A stretch of DNA of 22,333 nt from the IMG/VR virus record IMGVR_UViG_3300045413_000018, positions 1 through 22,333 of that record, one strand, 5' to 3'. Position 1 is the first letter of the stretch, and each line of letters opens with the position of its first letter. Origin of the DNA: a virus. The notes below the pieces were generated by a model. That model saw only the letters and a program-made list of their open reading frames with translations. It searched no databases and had not been told where the DNA came from. The translations under genes and the position numbers were made by a program. Of this stretch, positions 1-7,503 are shown piece after piece.

Positions 1-469
1 CGATGTTGTCGGCACTCGGTCCAGGTCGGAGAATCTGACTTGAGATAGCACGACGAAGACCAGCGGCCTCTGCCGCATCCTCTTCTAGCCGCTCACGTCC
101 GCGAGTGCGAGCCACCATGGCTGCATTCGCGGACGTGTCCCCCGGCCCTTCCGGTCCCAACTCAGCCATCGTCTTGTCGAGAAGGGACTTGTAAATCCCA
201 CGTCCCTCTTCACGACTCTTCTCGATGTCAGAGTCGTAGTCTCGAACCTGACGAAGGTAGTCCTCGTTGAGTGCATTGTTCTCTGCGACTGCCCGTGCCT
301 GATCGTCACGCGCATACTTCATCACATCTTCAAAACGCTTGAATGCGTCTTGGCGATTTTGTTCGGCGAACTTCTCCTCGCGCTTCCTCGCCTTCTTCTT
401 GGCTCTGCTGCCAAGGATTCCGCCGATAGCTTTGAGGCCAAGGCCAATATTGACTGGATCAACGGGCAT
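1..469 (-). CDS. Internal virion-type protein, 3' end cut by window edge
   Basis: This open frame starts at ATG 469-467 and runs off the left edge with no stop, giving 156 codons. The start overlaps the stop of the upstream gene by one base (TGATG), which supports it. The translation begins MPVDPVNIGLGLKAIGGILG, a glycine-rich and mildly hydrophobic N-terminus, followed by a basic stretch (RAKKKARKREEKF) and then a long charged, helix-prone region rich in Glu, Arg and Ala. This layout is common in phage internal or ejection proteins, but I recognise no named family. Its position as a distal gene of the late operon, after the holin and next to other internal-virion-like proteins, supports a virion role. 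The function is inferred from context only. Confidence 0.75.
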   Translation of the reverse strand, partial: MPVDPVNIGLGLKAIGGILGSRAKKKARKREEKFAEQNRQDAFKRFEDVMKYARDDQARAVAENNALNEDYLRQVRDYDSDIEKSREEGRGIYKSLLDKTMAELGPEGPGDTSANAAMVARTRGRERLEEDAAEAAGLRRAISSQILRPGPSADNI

Positions 470-1716
470 CAGAATGCTCCTACTGTGCCAAGTCCGCGCT
501 TGTTGGACTTGATTCTGTTGCGTGTCTCAAGTGCTGCAAGGATCGGTGCTGTGTTGTTGACTGGACCTTGAGCAGAGTACGACTGACCAAGAAGTTCGTT
601 CAGAGAGAACTCATCAGGAGAGACGAGGTCTCGCATCGAACCTTCAAGATCATTCATCCCAGAACGGATAGCATTGTCGTATTGGTTCTTGGCCGACGTG
701 AAATCATAGGGATTTGTGATCGAGGAAGCTGCGACACCTTCCCCGGCTCTATCGTAGGCTGCTTGAGCCCTACCACGGATGGTGTCGAGTAGAGATGCAC
801 CACGTCCCTGGAGACGAGCACGCACCTGTTTCTCGCGAGCCCCAAGTCTGGAGAGAGCGTCGTTACGTCCGAATTCATTGAGTGCTCCTCGTCGGTATTG
901 ACGGTCGATTCCTTGTTCCGCCTCTCCTCTCTGCTCTCCGATGATCCTGTTGATGATGTCATCAGCGGCATTGCTAGAGACAGACAAATACGGATCACCG
1001 AGGGTGGAGCGAAGTTGACTTTGAGCCCTCCCTTGATACCGCCTGTTCAGTCTGTCCATGATCTGAGAAGCGCCACCAGGACCGAAGCCCACACTCGGAA
1101 TGGTACGAGGATCGACTCCAGATGGAAGTCCTTGCTCCATGAAGTCGAGTTCGTCTTCGATGTCTCGTGAGTACGGAGAGATGTCTACTCCCGCATTAGA
1201 GAAATCACTTCCGAGTCTGTTTCGTACTCCCTGTCGTCCGATGCCTGTGTAGTGCTTCACTCCTTCACTCTGTAACTGAGGAGCGAGCCACTTGTTTGCG
1301 GCATCGAAGTAATCCTTGTCGATCTCTCCCGCTCCATACCGACGTTGAAGATCGGTGTTGGTGGCATCAAGATCAAAGTAACGAGACGTTCCACCACCTT
1401 GGACCGCACGTTGCACGTTCGGATGATTGGGATCGACTTTAGTCAGAGAGAACGTGGCCGGGTTGAACTTGGGAGGAGCCGGTGGATCAGGAGGGATGGG
1501 AGGATTGGTATACCTCTCTGTGATCCTTGGCCCCGTGGTCGTCCCAGGACGGTTCGAGCTATCGCCCGTCTGCGGAGTTGGACCAGGACCAGCTACCGTG
1601 CCGCCAGCAGGAGGTGTCGTGGTGGCGTTGTGCCCAGGCGGATACGTTCCAAAGTAACGCCGGTAGGTCTCCGGGTCACTGAAGTCCAGTTCCCCCATTC
1701 CAAGCCATTCACTCAT
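469..1716 (-). CDS. Probable internal virion/structural protein with Pro-rich linker
   Basis: The product is 415 aa. ATG 1716-1714 overlaps the holin stop as ATGA, so translation is probably coupled. The first 24 residues (MSEWLGMGELDFSDPE...) lead into a Pro/Gly/Thr-rich linker at about residues 25-86. The rest is largely helical and charged, with many Arg, Gln, Asp and Gly residues and no predicted membrane segment. Its length, composition and place after the two large repeat proteins fit a minor virion or ejection protein of a short-tailed phage. I see no enzymatic motif and do not recognise a family. The low-complexity linker suggests a small N-terminal anchor tethered to a helical body, which is inference. 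Confidence 0.75.
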   Translation of the reverse strand: MSEWLGMGELDFSDPETYRRYFGTYPPGHNATTTPPAGGTVAGPGPTPQTGDSSNRPGTTTGPRITERYTNPPIPPDPPAPPKFNPATFSLTKVDPNHPNVQRAVQGGGTSRYFDLDATNTDLQRRYGAGEIDKDYFDAANKWLAPQLQSEGVKHYTGIGRQGVRNRLGSDFSNAGVDISPYSRDIEDELDFMEQGLPSGVDPRTIPSVGFGPGGASQIMDRLNRRYQGRAQSQLRSTLGDPYLSVSSNAADDIINRIIGEQRGEAEQGIDRQYRRGALNEFGRNDALSRLGAREKQVRARLQGRGASLLDTIRGRAQAAYDRAGEGVAASSITNPYDFTSAKNQYDNAIRSGMNDLEGSMRDLVSPDEFSLNELLGQSYSAQGPVNNTAPILAALETRNRIKSNKRGLGTVGAF

Positions 1717-2270
1717 CGCTTCACCACTTGTCTGAGTGTATCACTGAGAGTATCGCTCTTCTCTTGTGACGCCTTTGTAGAACCGAAGAAGAAGGCGACG
1801 ACTTGGTCTGCCTTCGCCGAAACGTAGCCGATGATTGTGCCGATCAACACGGCTTTGTTCGCGTCTCCGATGTCCAGGTTGCCAGCCAGGACCATCCAGA
1901 CGGTGTAGAAGAATCCGGCGATGATCACGGTCGCCAGAATGCCCTGCATACTAGCAGCAACATTGCTCTTTGTCATCAGGGTGCGGGCACTCTTCCGATC
2001 GTCAACCTCGATCCGGAAGACATCGACTCCAAGGCTCTCCATGTGAACCTTGAACTCGTTGTCCGCAGCCTTCAGCTTGGACGCCATCTCCGGGTCGGAG
2101 AGGGACGTGATCATCTTGTTGATCTCGTCTGGTGTGGCGTTGTCCTTGCCAAGGACTTTCTTCGCGATCCAGCCAGCGGCAAGACCACCAAAGGGACCGG
2201 CAATCGCAGTGCCGAGAGCAGGAGCGATTGTCTTGAGTGCCATTCCGGCAGCGTCAGTCAGGAAGCTCAT
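1713..2270 (-). CDS. Holin, 3TM (GTA-type) family-like
   Basis: The product is 185 aa. The N-terminus (residues 11-40) is Gly/Ala-rich and amphipathic or membrane-inserting. A soluble helical segment follows (45-90), then the DRKSAR signature at 91-96, a clear transmembrane helix at about 110-129 and another at about 140-162. It ends FFFGSTKASQEKS (160-172) and a charged tail. The combination of DRxSAR, two late TM helices and a C-terminal (Y/F)FFGSS-like sequence is what I know from the 'Holin of 3TMs, for gene-transfer release' family. A holin would make inner-membrane lesions that let the endolysin reach the cell wall. The start ATG overlaps the upstream stop as ATGA. The gene sits between virion genes, away from the M15 endolysin gene about 3.5 kb upstream in the operon. 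Confidence 0.72.
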   Translation of the reverse strand: MSFLTDAAGMALKTIAPALGTAIAGPFGGLAAGWIAKKVLGKDNATPDEINKMITSLSDPEMASKLKAADNEFKVHMESLGVDVFRIEVDDRKSARTLMTKSNVAASMQGILATVIIAGFFYTVWMVLAGNLDIGDANKAVLIGTIIGYVSAKADQVVAFFFGSTKASQEKSDTLSDTLRQVVKR

Positions 2271-4255
2271 TCTGGTAATCCTTCTATTCCTTTTCGTCTC
2301 AACTCGTTGAGATACTCGTCTACACCTGGAACCTGTGCTTCAACAGGGTCTAAGCCGTTCACGATCCTGTTGTATTCATTCCTAGCCTTCAACTGGTCGA
2401 TCATAGCCTTGTACTTGTCACCGAAAGCCGTCCTGATTGTTTCTTCCACGTCAGCAGTTATTTGATCCATTCCTTCATCGCTGAATAGATCATAGTTCGA
2501 GGGATCATCTCGGAAGAACCTACGGATAGTTTTACCGACAGTTCCGTCTGCTGAGTTTGCCTCGTTCTCTATCATCTTCCCGGTTGATTGATCATACTTG
2601 AAGAGAGCATTATCTTTGACTTCATCTGGTATGTTTTCCCAGTTTTTCCATATGTCTTCGAACTGCTCAAAACCCTCGCCTGTGTATTTCTTTGAGCCAT
2701 ATTCATGCATCTCTCTTCGGTGCAACAGTCTTTGAGCGTTCGGGTCTATAGCATGTCTCGCTTGGTCTGCGACTGCGTCGATCAGGTCTTGGTGGGAGTA
2801 CTGGTTGATGAAGTGTGATTTCTCTGGGGTTCTAGAGGTAACGCCTTTAAGCCTATCCTTCAATGCACGGATCACAGGAGAGAACTCCTGTGTGATCTTT
2901 GGATCGATTGTGCTGTTTGGAGACAGGAGTTCCTCGATAAACTTCTCACGAGACAGGTGAGAGAAGTCTGTTGGGTAGACATGAGGAGCGATCTGTTTAG
3001 TTCCCTCTGTAACTGCCTCTGCGAGTTTTGGAATGCTGCCATCAGGAATGAGTTGTGTGATGGCCTTCGCTGCTGTGCTCGAAATCAAGTTGCGGCGAGA
3101 TATAGGACCAGTGATCTTCTCAACTAGACTCGGCAACTTAGAAGATGCGTGCTCGACAACGGCAGGAAGGTTCTCTGACACGACGCTCGGGAGTTGTTTT
3201 GGAATCTCAGTGTTAAGGAACGAGGGCGTATCAGGTCGATACAAGTGGTAGAGCTGTTTTAGCTGATCGGTCATATCCATGAACTCATCGTCTCCCAGGA
3301 TACTCCGCAGATACGGGTATTCTGCTCTCAACACAGGTTCTCCAACCATGTTGAGATCGTCATGACGATACTTGTCTCTAAAGAACGAACCGATAAAGCC
3401 TTGGAGTGAGTTCTGTTCCTCATCATCGCGGTTAATGAGATCGTAAATAGTGTCTCCCATTATACGGCCTTGATCGCGGCCATCCTCGTTGGCTTTCCTT
3501 CTCCAGTATTGAGGATCAATCTCTCCTCTGAGGTGTCTGAGGACGGAGTTTAGTAAGTCGTCTAGATCGTATTCATACGGATCGTAGTTCATCGCCCTCG
3601 TATCTTCGAAGAGGTAGTTGCCATCCTCATCCACAATGTCGGATGGACGCTTTTCTCTTATGGCCTTCAGCCTTTCAAGGAGAGGACGATAACGATTAGC
3701 GACACTTTCAGGAATGCTGAACTGTGGGTTGGTCATATTGAACATCGATCTAGCTTGCGTGTTCCCAAGCACGCCGTTGTTCACGATTGCATCGTACAGA
3801 TCGTTGAGGGTTATGCCGTCTGTGTTCATCGAGAAGGGCTCAGGCGCTTTCTTTGCGACCTCCTTGACCACTTCCGGTATCATCCCATCAGGCACAGAAC
3901 TCGAAACAGCATGTCCCGCTGTCATCGAGAGTGCTCTTCGACGGCTCTCATCAAACGGAATCTTGGGGAAAAGGCGATCACGAAGCGACCTGAGAAGAGC
4001 ACCACCCTTGTTGACAGCGTACTTTGCAGGAGTAGCGAAGGTAATCCCACCAGGACCGATGAGGTCAGTAGGAGCAAAGATCGGAGTCTCAAGTGGTCTA
4101 TCGACGTACTCTTTGAAGTCGTCGTTCCACTGCCAACCTTCTGGAACCTGATGAGGACCACCGAGAAGTTCCGTCAAGATGGTATCGTCGAACGGGTCAC
4201 GTTCAACGTCGTAAGGATTCACTTGAACATTTGGACGTGAACGAATCATGTTCAT
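2267..4255 (-). CDS. Large repeat-containing probable internal virion (ejection) protein, two module copies
   Basis: The product is 662 aa. The N-terminus has a WQWNDDFKEYV segment and an APTDLIGPGG motif (61-70). Two related modules follow, at about residues 104-340 and 386-631. Each starts with an arginine-pair helix (SRRRALSMTAGHAV; SRRNLISSTAAKAI) and a P(D)...IP segment. Each then has an IP/RY(R)P...LK helix region, an IDP segment near an RR/H-rich stretch, and a C-terminal helix of the type YPYLRSILGDDEFMD or VEETIRTAFGDKYKA. The neighbouring 499-aa protein carries a third copy. No catalytic motif is seen. Size and context suggest an internal virion or DNA-ejection protein. ATG at 4255 lies 4 nt after the upstream stop; ATG 4249 (Met3) is an alternative start. 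Confidence 0.75.
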   Translation of the reverse strand: MNMIRSRPNVQVNPYDVERDPFDDTILTELLGGPHQVPEGWQWNDDFKEYVDRPLETPIFAPTDLIGPGGITFATPAKYAVNKGGALLRSLRDRLFPKIPFDESRRRALSMTAGHAVSSSVPDGMIPEVVKEVAKKAPEPFSMNTDGITLNDLYDAIVNNGVLGNTQARSMFNMTNPQFSIPESVANRYRPLLERLKAIREKRPSDIVDEDGNYLFEDTRAMNYDPYEYDLDDLLNSVLRHLRGEIDPQYWRRKANEDGRDQGRIMGDTIYDLINRDDEEQNSLQGFIGSFFRDKYRHDDLNMVGEPVLRAEYPYLRSILGDDEFMDMTDQLKQLYHLYRPDTPSFLNTEIPKQLPSVVSENLPAVVEHASSKLPSLVEKITGPISRRNLISSTAAKAITQLIPDGSIPKLAEAVTEGTKQIAPHVYPTDFSHLSREKFIEELLSPNSTIDPKITQEFSPVIRALKDRLKGVTSRTPEKSHFINQYSHQDLIDAVADQARHAIDPNAQRLLHRREMHEYGSKKYTGEGFEQFEDIWKNWENIPDEVKDNALFKYDQSTGKMIENEANSADGTVGKTIRRFFRDDPSNYDLFSDEGMDQITADVEETIRTAFGDKYKAMIDQLKARNEYNRIVNGLDPVEAQVPGVDEYLNELRRKGIEGLPE

Positions 4256-4259
4256 TCCA

Positions 4260-5759
4260 TCAGAACGGTAGGTCTTCGTCGTCGTCTTCTTCGAGTTCGC
4301 CGTCTTCCATTTCTTGTTGAGAAAGACGATGCCTCTTTTCTATCTCTTGCAGCAGTCTGTTGTATTTTTCTTCTCCGTAGAACTTTCTCAACGCATCCTC
4401 GATGCCTTTAGAACGAGCAGACATTCCGGTCATTCCCGAGTATTCCGCATCAACAAGAGCACTGTGACCGAATGTGCCGAACTCGCTCTTTGCAGCTTCC
4501 TCTGCCGCTCCTGATTCGGAGTTGAAGAAATCAAGGTCATCCATATCTTGTCTTATCTCTTCATCAGTAGGTGCGGCAACTTCAGGTGGGAGATCATCAT
4601 AATCATCATCATCATCATCAAGATCGTATGCTTCATCGACCCAGTCAGGGTCGTTCTCACGAAGTCGCCTATTATGCTCCATGTCTAATTCTCTCGTCAC
4701 TATATCGTGGGCTTCCCTGAAGTGTTTAGGATTCATCTCAATACGGGCTTGATCGAGGAAGTCTCTCAACCTTCCACCAGCAACACGAGTTCCGTATAAA
4801 AAGGAACGACCATTCGGCTTACCATCATCATCCCATCTTGGTCTGTTGTACCAAGTGACTTCATCTGCGTTCCTGATGGCCTCTAGGATAGGACGATATT
4901 TCTCTATGATGGTTTGTGGGATTTTTATCTTGTAGTCGTATGGCCCTTTACCATTGTCCGGATCGTATTCTGAAGGATCGTACTTCGTCAGTTCCCCGCC
5001 GTCGAGAATTGCATCAAGTAGTTCTCGATCATCGTAGTCGTGTGTCTGGATAATATCCGGTATCAACTCCGTCCACTTGACCTCTGGCTTGATCTCCTCG
5101 AACTGAGCATCGAGAATTTCTGGAACTACGTCAGAGATCAACTTCGGCAACTTGGGAACAGTCTTCATAGCGAGTTGAGTAAGACTGTTCCTCAGAAACT
5201 CACGGCGATCAGTTGGCCTCGTGATCGCGTTGGTAACTTGTCTCACGATAGGAGACACTTCTGTTGAGGCTTCTGGGATCACTGCTGGAAGATTCGTAGA
5301 GCCGCCACTAGCCATGCGACTACGAAGAGCACTGATGATTCCCTTTCCAGCAGCACGGAACGGCCCCGCTCCGATCAAGTCGAGCGGAGACATCGCAGAC
5401 TCAATCGGCGGGTCTTCTTGATGTATCCCTCTGCTGATGCTGTCTAGTACGTCCATGACGCTGTTGACGGACGCATCTTCAGAGTTCGGATCGATGCCCG
5501 TCCTCTGCATGTACTCTTCCATCCACCATGACGGATGGTCTTTCGACTTGAACTTGGAAGGCCAATGATACCGGCCTCCATCGGGCTCATAGCGTTCTGG
5601 ATAAACGCCCTCTTCCCACGCACCACGATAGTTGTAGTCAGGCGTGTTCAGATCAGGCTCCTCCTTGTATTCCCGTTTGAACTCGGAGAACCAAGGCAGC
5701 GAGCGAATCCACTCTTGGAAGTTAGCTTCCTCGAACTCGTCTTGGTATGGACGATTCAC
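4260..5759 (-). CDS. Probable internal virion protein, HWPS-type N-terminus plus one repeat module
   Basis: The product is 499 aa with a GTG start (5759-5757) that overlaps the M15 peptidase stop as GTGA; a GGAG lies about 8 nt upstream. Residues about 40-77 (DYNYRGAWEEG...GGRYHWPSKFKSKDHP) form a motif I know from many phage virion proteins, of the type 'DYRGAW...H(W)PS+FK.P.HP'. SPLDLIGAG at 124-132 parallels PTDLIG of the next protein. From 184 (DRREFLRNSLTQLA) to about 480 it has the same module that occurs twice in the downstream 662-aa protein, including IPQTIIEKYRPILEAIR and IEDALRKFYGEEKYNRLL. An Asp run lies at about 380-389 and the tail is very acidic (EDDDEDLPF). I infer a virion or ejection role; no enzyme motif is visible. 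Confidence 0.75.
   Translation of the reverse strand: MNRPYQDEFEEANFQEWIRSLPWFSEFKREYKEEPDLNTPDYNYRGAWEEGVYPERYEPDGGRYHWPSKFKSKDHPSWWMEEYMQRTGIDPNSEDASVNSVMDVLDSISRGIHQEDPPIESAMSPLDLIGAGPFRAAGKGIISALRSRMASGGSTNLPAVIPEASTEVSPIVRQVTNAITRPTDRREFLRNSLTQLAMKTVPKLPKLISDVVPEILDAQFEEIKPEVKWTELIPDIIQTHDYDDRELLDAILDGGELTKYDPSEYDPDNGKGPYDYKIKIPQTIIEKYRPILEAIRNADEVTWYNRPRWDDDGKPNGRSFLYGTRVAGGRLRDFLDQARIEMNPKHFREAHDIVTRELDMEHNRRLRENDPDWVDEAYDLDDDDDDYDDLPPEVAAPTDEEIRQDMDDLDFFNSESGAAEEAAKSEFGTFGHSALVDAEYSGMTGMSARSKGIEDALRKFYGEEKYNRLLQEIEKRHRLSQQEMEDGELEEDDDEDLPF
4592..4622. repeat. Trinucleotide (ATC/GAT) tract coding an Asp run
   Basis: A near-perfect ATC tract lies on the + strand, read as GAT (Asp) codons on the - strand. 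It gives about nine acidic residues near 380-389 of the 499-aa protein. The three-base unit means length changes would stay in frame. Confidence 0.7.
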
Positions 5760-6190
5760 GGATAGCTCCAGATGGTCGGTCGAGGACAGCGGACAGGATC
5801 ATTCGGAAGATCATCGAGATGAACGTAGCGAGATGGACCGTGTTGCTTAAGCCCGATTCCTGTCATGCCGAAGGTGATTGCGATCTGAATCAACTTGATC
5901 GCATCAGCACCACGAACCGCGATGTCAACCGCGTGTCCTGTCGTGTGTGGCCCATCTGGTCCTGTCGTGCTGACTGTCTCGTTGTAAGAAGGAGAACGGT
6001 AGCCACTCGTCACGATCATCGGTGCGTTGAATGCGATGCGGATGGACTGAAGCTTGTCCATGAAAGACGGAACGACAAGGACACGTCCCGTCCCGTTACA
6101 CCGAAACTCTGCCGCAGTGAAGTTCGGCCACTTCCAGTCTAGCTGTGCGTCGTCTGCGGTCTCGTAGAGCTGAGTGAGGAGATCACTCAC
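5756..6190 (-). CDS. Peptidase M15-type endolysin
   Basis: The product is 144 aa and matches the M15_3 zinc D,D-peptidase pattern. SGYRSPSYNETV (62-73) is the substrate-side motif. PHTTGHAVDI (81-90) holds the H-x6-D zinc ligands (H82, D89), and GIGLKQ...RYVHLDD (111-127) holds the third ligand (H124). A Phe/Glu-rich segment with NFTAAEFRCNGTG at 23-35 is also typical. These enzymes cut stem-peptide cross-links in peptidoglycan, so this is the likely lysis enzyme. A virion-associated role cannot be excluded, as it sits among tail and internal-virion genes. The start is GTG (6190-6188) with GGGAGG just upstream. It overlaps the stop of the preceding coiled-coil/TM gene by 8 nt (GTGAGTGA). There is no signal peptide, so it would need a holin for export. 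Confidence 0.88.
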   Translation of the reverse strand: MSDLLTQLYETADDAQLDWKWPNFTAAEFRCNGTGRVLVVPSFMDKLQSIRIAFNAPMIVTSGYRSPSYNETVSTTGPDGPHTTGHAVDIAVRGADAIKLIQIAITFGMTGIGLKQHGPSRYVHLDDLPNDPVRCPRPTIWSYP

Positions 6191-6536
6191 CGCCGCCTCC
6201 CAACTTGCTCAAGACTTTCCCGGCTCCTGATCCGAAGAGCCCACCAATCGTAGCGAAGATGCCAATGAGCCACACTGCTCTTCGCTTGATTTCGCGAAAG
6301 GAATTGAGATCAGGCTCTACCTCCTTGGAGAGCTTCTCTTCAATGACGTGGACACGAGCGTGGACGACCTTGTCCTCCTGAATGTGTGCTTCTAGAACAC
6401 CAACAGTCTTGACGAGTTTCTCTGTCGTCACATCCAACTTCTCAAAGAGACGCTCGCGGACGATAGCAGCCGCTTTCTGCTCTGCGATCAACTCGCCGAG
6501 CATCCGCGAGACTTCGTGGATTTCCCCGTCAGACAT
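6183..6536 (-). CDS. Coiled-coil protein with C-terminal TM helix, possible lysis accessory
   Basis: The product is 117 aa. Residues about 5-75 form a charged heptad-like coiled coil (EIHEVSRMLGELIAEQ..., LDVTTEKLVKTVGVLEAHI). A basic spot, REIKRRA, comes before a hydrophobic helix at about 87-104 (AVWLIGIFATIGGLFGSG), and the tail is Lys/Gly-rich. This layout resembles DUF1515-type phage proteins and XhlA-type hemolysin/holin proteins (soluble coiled coil plus one TM near the C-terminus). It lies directly before and overlaps the M15 endolysin gene, which supports a membrane lysis role such as holin, pinholin or regulator. I could not tell these apart. The start ATG is 4 nt after the upstream stop. 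Confidence 0.7.
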   Translation of the reverse strand: MSDGEIHEVSRMLGELIAEQKAAAIVRERLFEKLDVTTEKLVKTVGVLEAHIQEDKVVHARVHVIEEKLSKEVEPDLNSFREIKRRAVWLIGIFATIGGLFGSGAGKVLSKLGGGGE

Positions 6537-6540
6537 GAGA

Positions 6541-6912
6541 TCACTCGTTCGGCCATGCAGCGAGGATCGCAGTGCGTTCGGCAGCAGTTATTCCGGCGAC
6601 GTTACCCGCGACGAGTAGTGTCAGCATTCCTGCGACAATGTTCTTGTCGAATCTACTCGCTTGCCAATATCGGCCCTCGGCGTAACGCACACGTCTCGCA
6701 AGTTCAGTGTTGCCAGGGTATGTCGCAGCGGCCTCGATGATCTCTTGGAATCGAGCCTCTGCGGCACCTTGCGTCAGGCCGGTTGTCACCAGACCGGCAA
6801 TCACCGTGTCCATGAACTCTGTCTTAGACAGAGCGCGTGGAGGAATTATCCGGTCTGGAAGATCAATTTCCTCGACCAGTACGCCGTTGTCGAAAACCCG
6901 CTGCTTCGGCAT
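6541..6912 (-). CDS. Hypothetical protein between fibre and lysis genes
   Basis: The product is 123 aa. The ATG directly follows the upstream TAA stop (TAAATG). It starts MPKQRVFDNGVLVEEIDLPD, a pattern common in phage tail-end or fibre-associated small proteins. A helical Ala-rich body follows (about 28-110), with conserved-looking segments GLTQGAAEARFQEIIEAA and RRVRYAEGRYWQASRF, and a moderately hydrophobic stretch, IVAGMLTLLVAGNVAGI, at about 92-108 that could be amphipathic. I do not recognise a family with certainty. A tail or fibre accessory role is inferred from position only. Confidence 0.7.
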   Translation of the reverse strand: MPKQRVFDNGVLVEEIDLPDRIIPPRALSKTEFMDTVIAGLVTTGLTQGAAEARFQEIIEAAATYPGNTELARRVRYAEGRYWQASRFDKNIVAGMLTLLVAGNVAGITAAERTAILAAWPNE

Positions 6913-7503
6913 TTATTGAGCCCTCAGTCTGATGAACGGAATTCCAGAGGAGATTTGGTCAACTGCGTCCGATGTGCTAGGGAACGCGGCATACGATCTC
7001 TGATTTATAGTGCCGTGTCCTCCAGCGCCAAACTGGTTTGCGTCTGGTAATGCAAAATCCATAAGGTGCTCATGGAACTGCACGTTGGCCGCTGCGACGA
7101 TCATGATCTGTGTCCCGAACGTCGTTTGTGCAATGCCAGCCAGCCAATACAACTGCCCACCCGTCAGCGTTGCCGAGATAGTTGCAGCGTTATCACCGGC
7201 TGCGCCACTGGTCGTCAGTTGCCCACCATCGACAACGAGCGCCCCAGGATGTCCGCCGCCGTCATCGGCATAAATCCCAAGCCGAAAATTGATCGTGACC
7301 GCTCCCGTGTTGTAGAGCGCGATGCGATCAAACGTCGTGGTCTTACGGCACAGGAACGGAACAAAGTAATCATAGTTTGCCGACATGTTTGCAGTCCCGT
7401 GCTGCGCTAACGGAACTGCACCGCAGTACCATTTTCCAGAGGTGTAGCCGATGCCAACCGGCATGTTTGGCCGGTGCGTCATTGGTCTCGCGATAGCAAC
7501 CAT
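6913..7503 (-). CDS. Probable tail fibre/receptor-binding protein
   Basis: The product is 196 aa from ATG 7503-7501, which overlaps the upstream TAA stop by one base (TAATG). A TTG three codons further upstream is less likely. The sequence is rich in Gly, Ala, Thr and small hydrophobics, typical of beta-sandwich fibre tips. It includes YDYFVPFLCRKTTTFDRIAL, NFRLGIYADDGGGHPGAL and a C-terminal ISSGIPFIRLRAQ. I recognise this beta-jelly-roll-like arrangement from phage fibre-tip and carbohydrate-binding domains, but no named family. Its place right after a fibre gene suggests it binds the host receptor or caps the fibre. This is inference. Confidence 0.7.
   Translation of the reverse strand: MVAIARPMTHRPNMPVGIGYTSGKWYCGAVPLAQHGTANMSANYDYFVPFLCRKTTTFDRIALYNTGAVTINFRLGIYADDGGGHPGALVVDGGQLTTSGAAGDNAATISATLTGGQLYWLAGIAQTTFGTQIMIVAAANVQFHEHLMDFALPDANQFGAGGHGTINQRSYAAFPSTSDAVDQISSGIPFIRLRAQ

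Noticed and set aside
1345-1827. 160-aa rightward open frame
   Set aside because: It is the antisense shadow of the 415-aa structural gene; no ribosome site, Arg-rich shadow composition.
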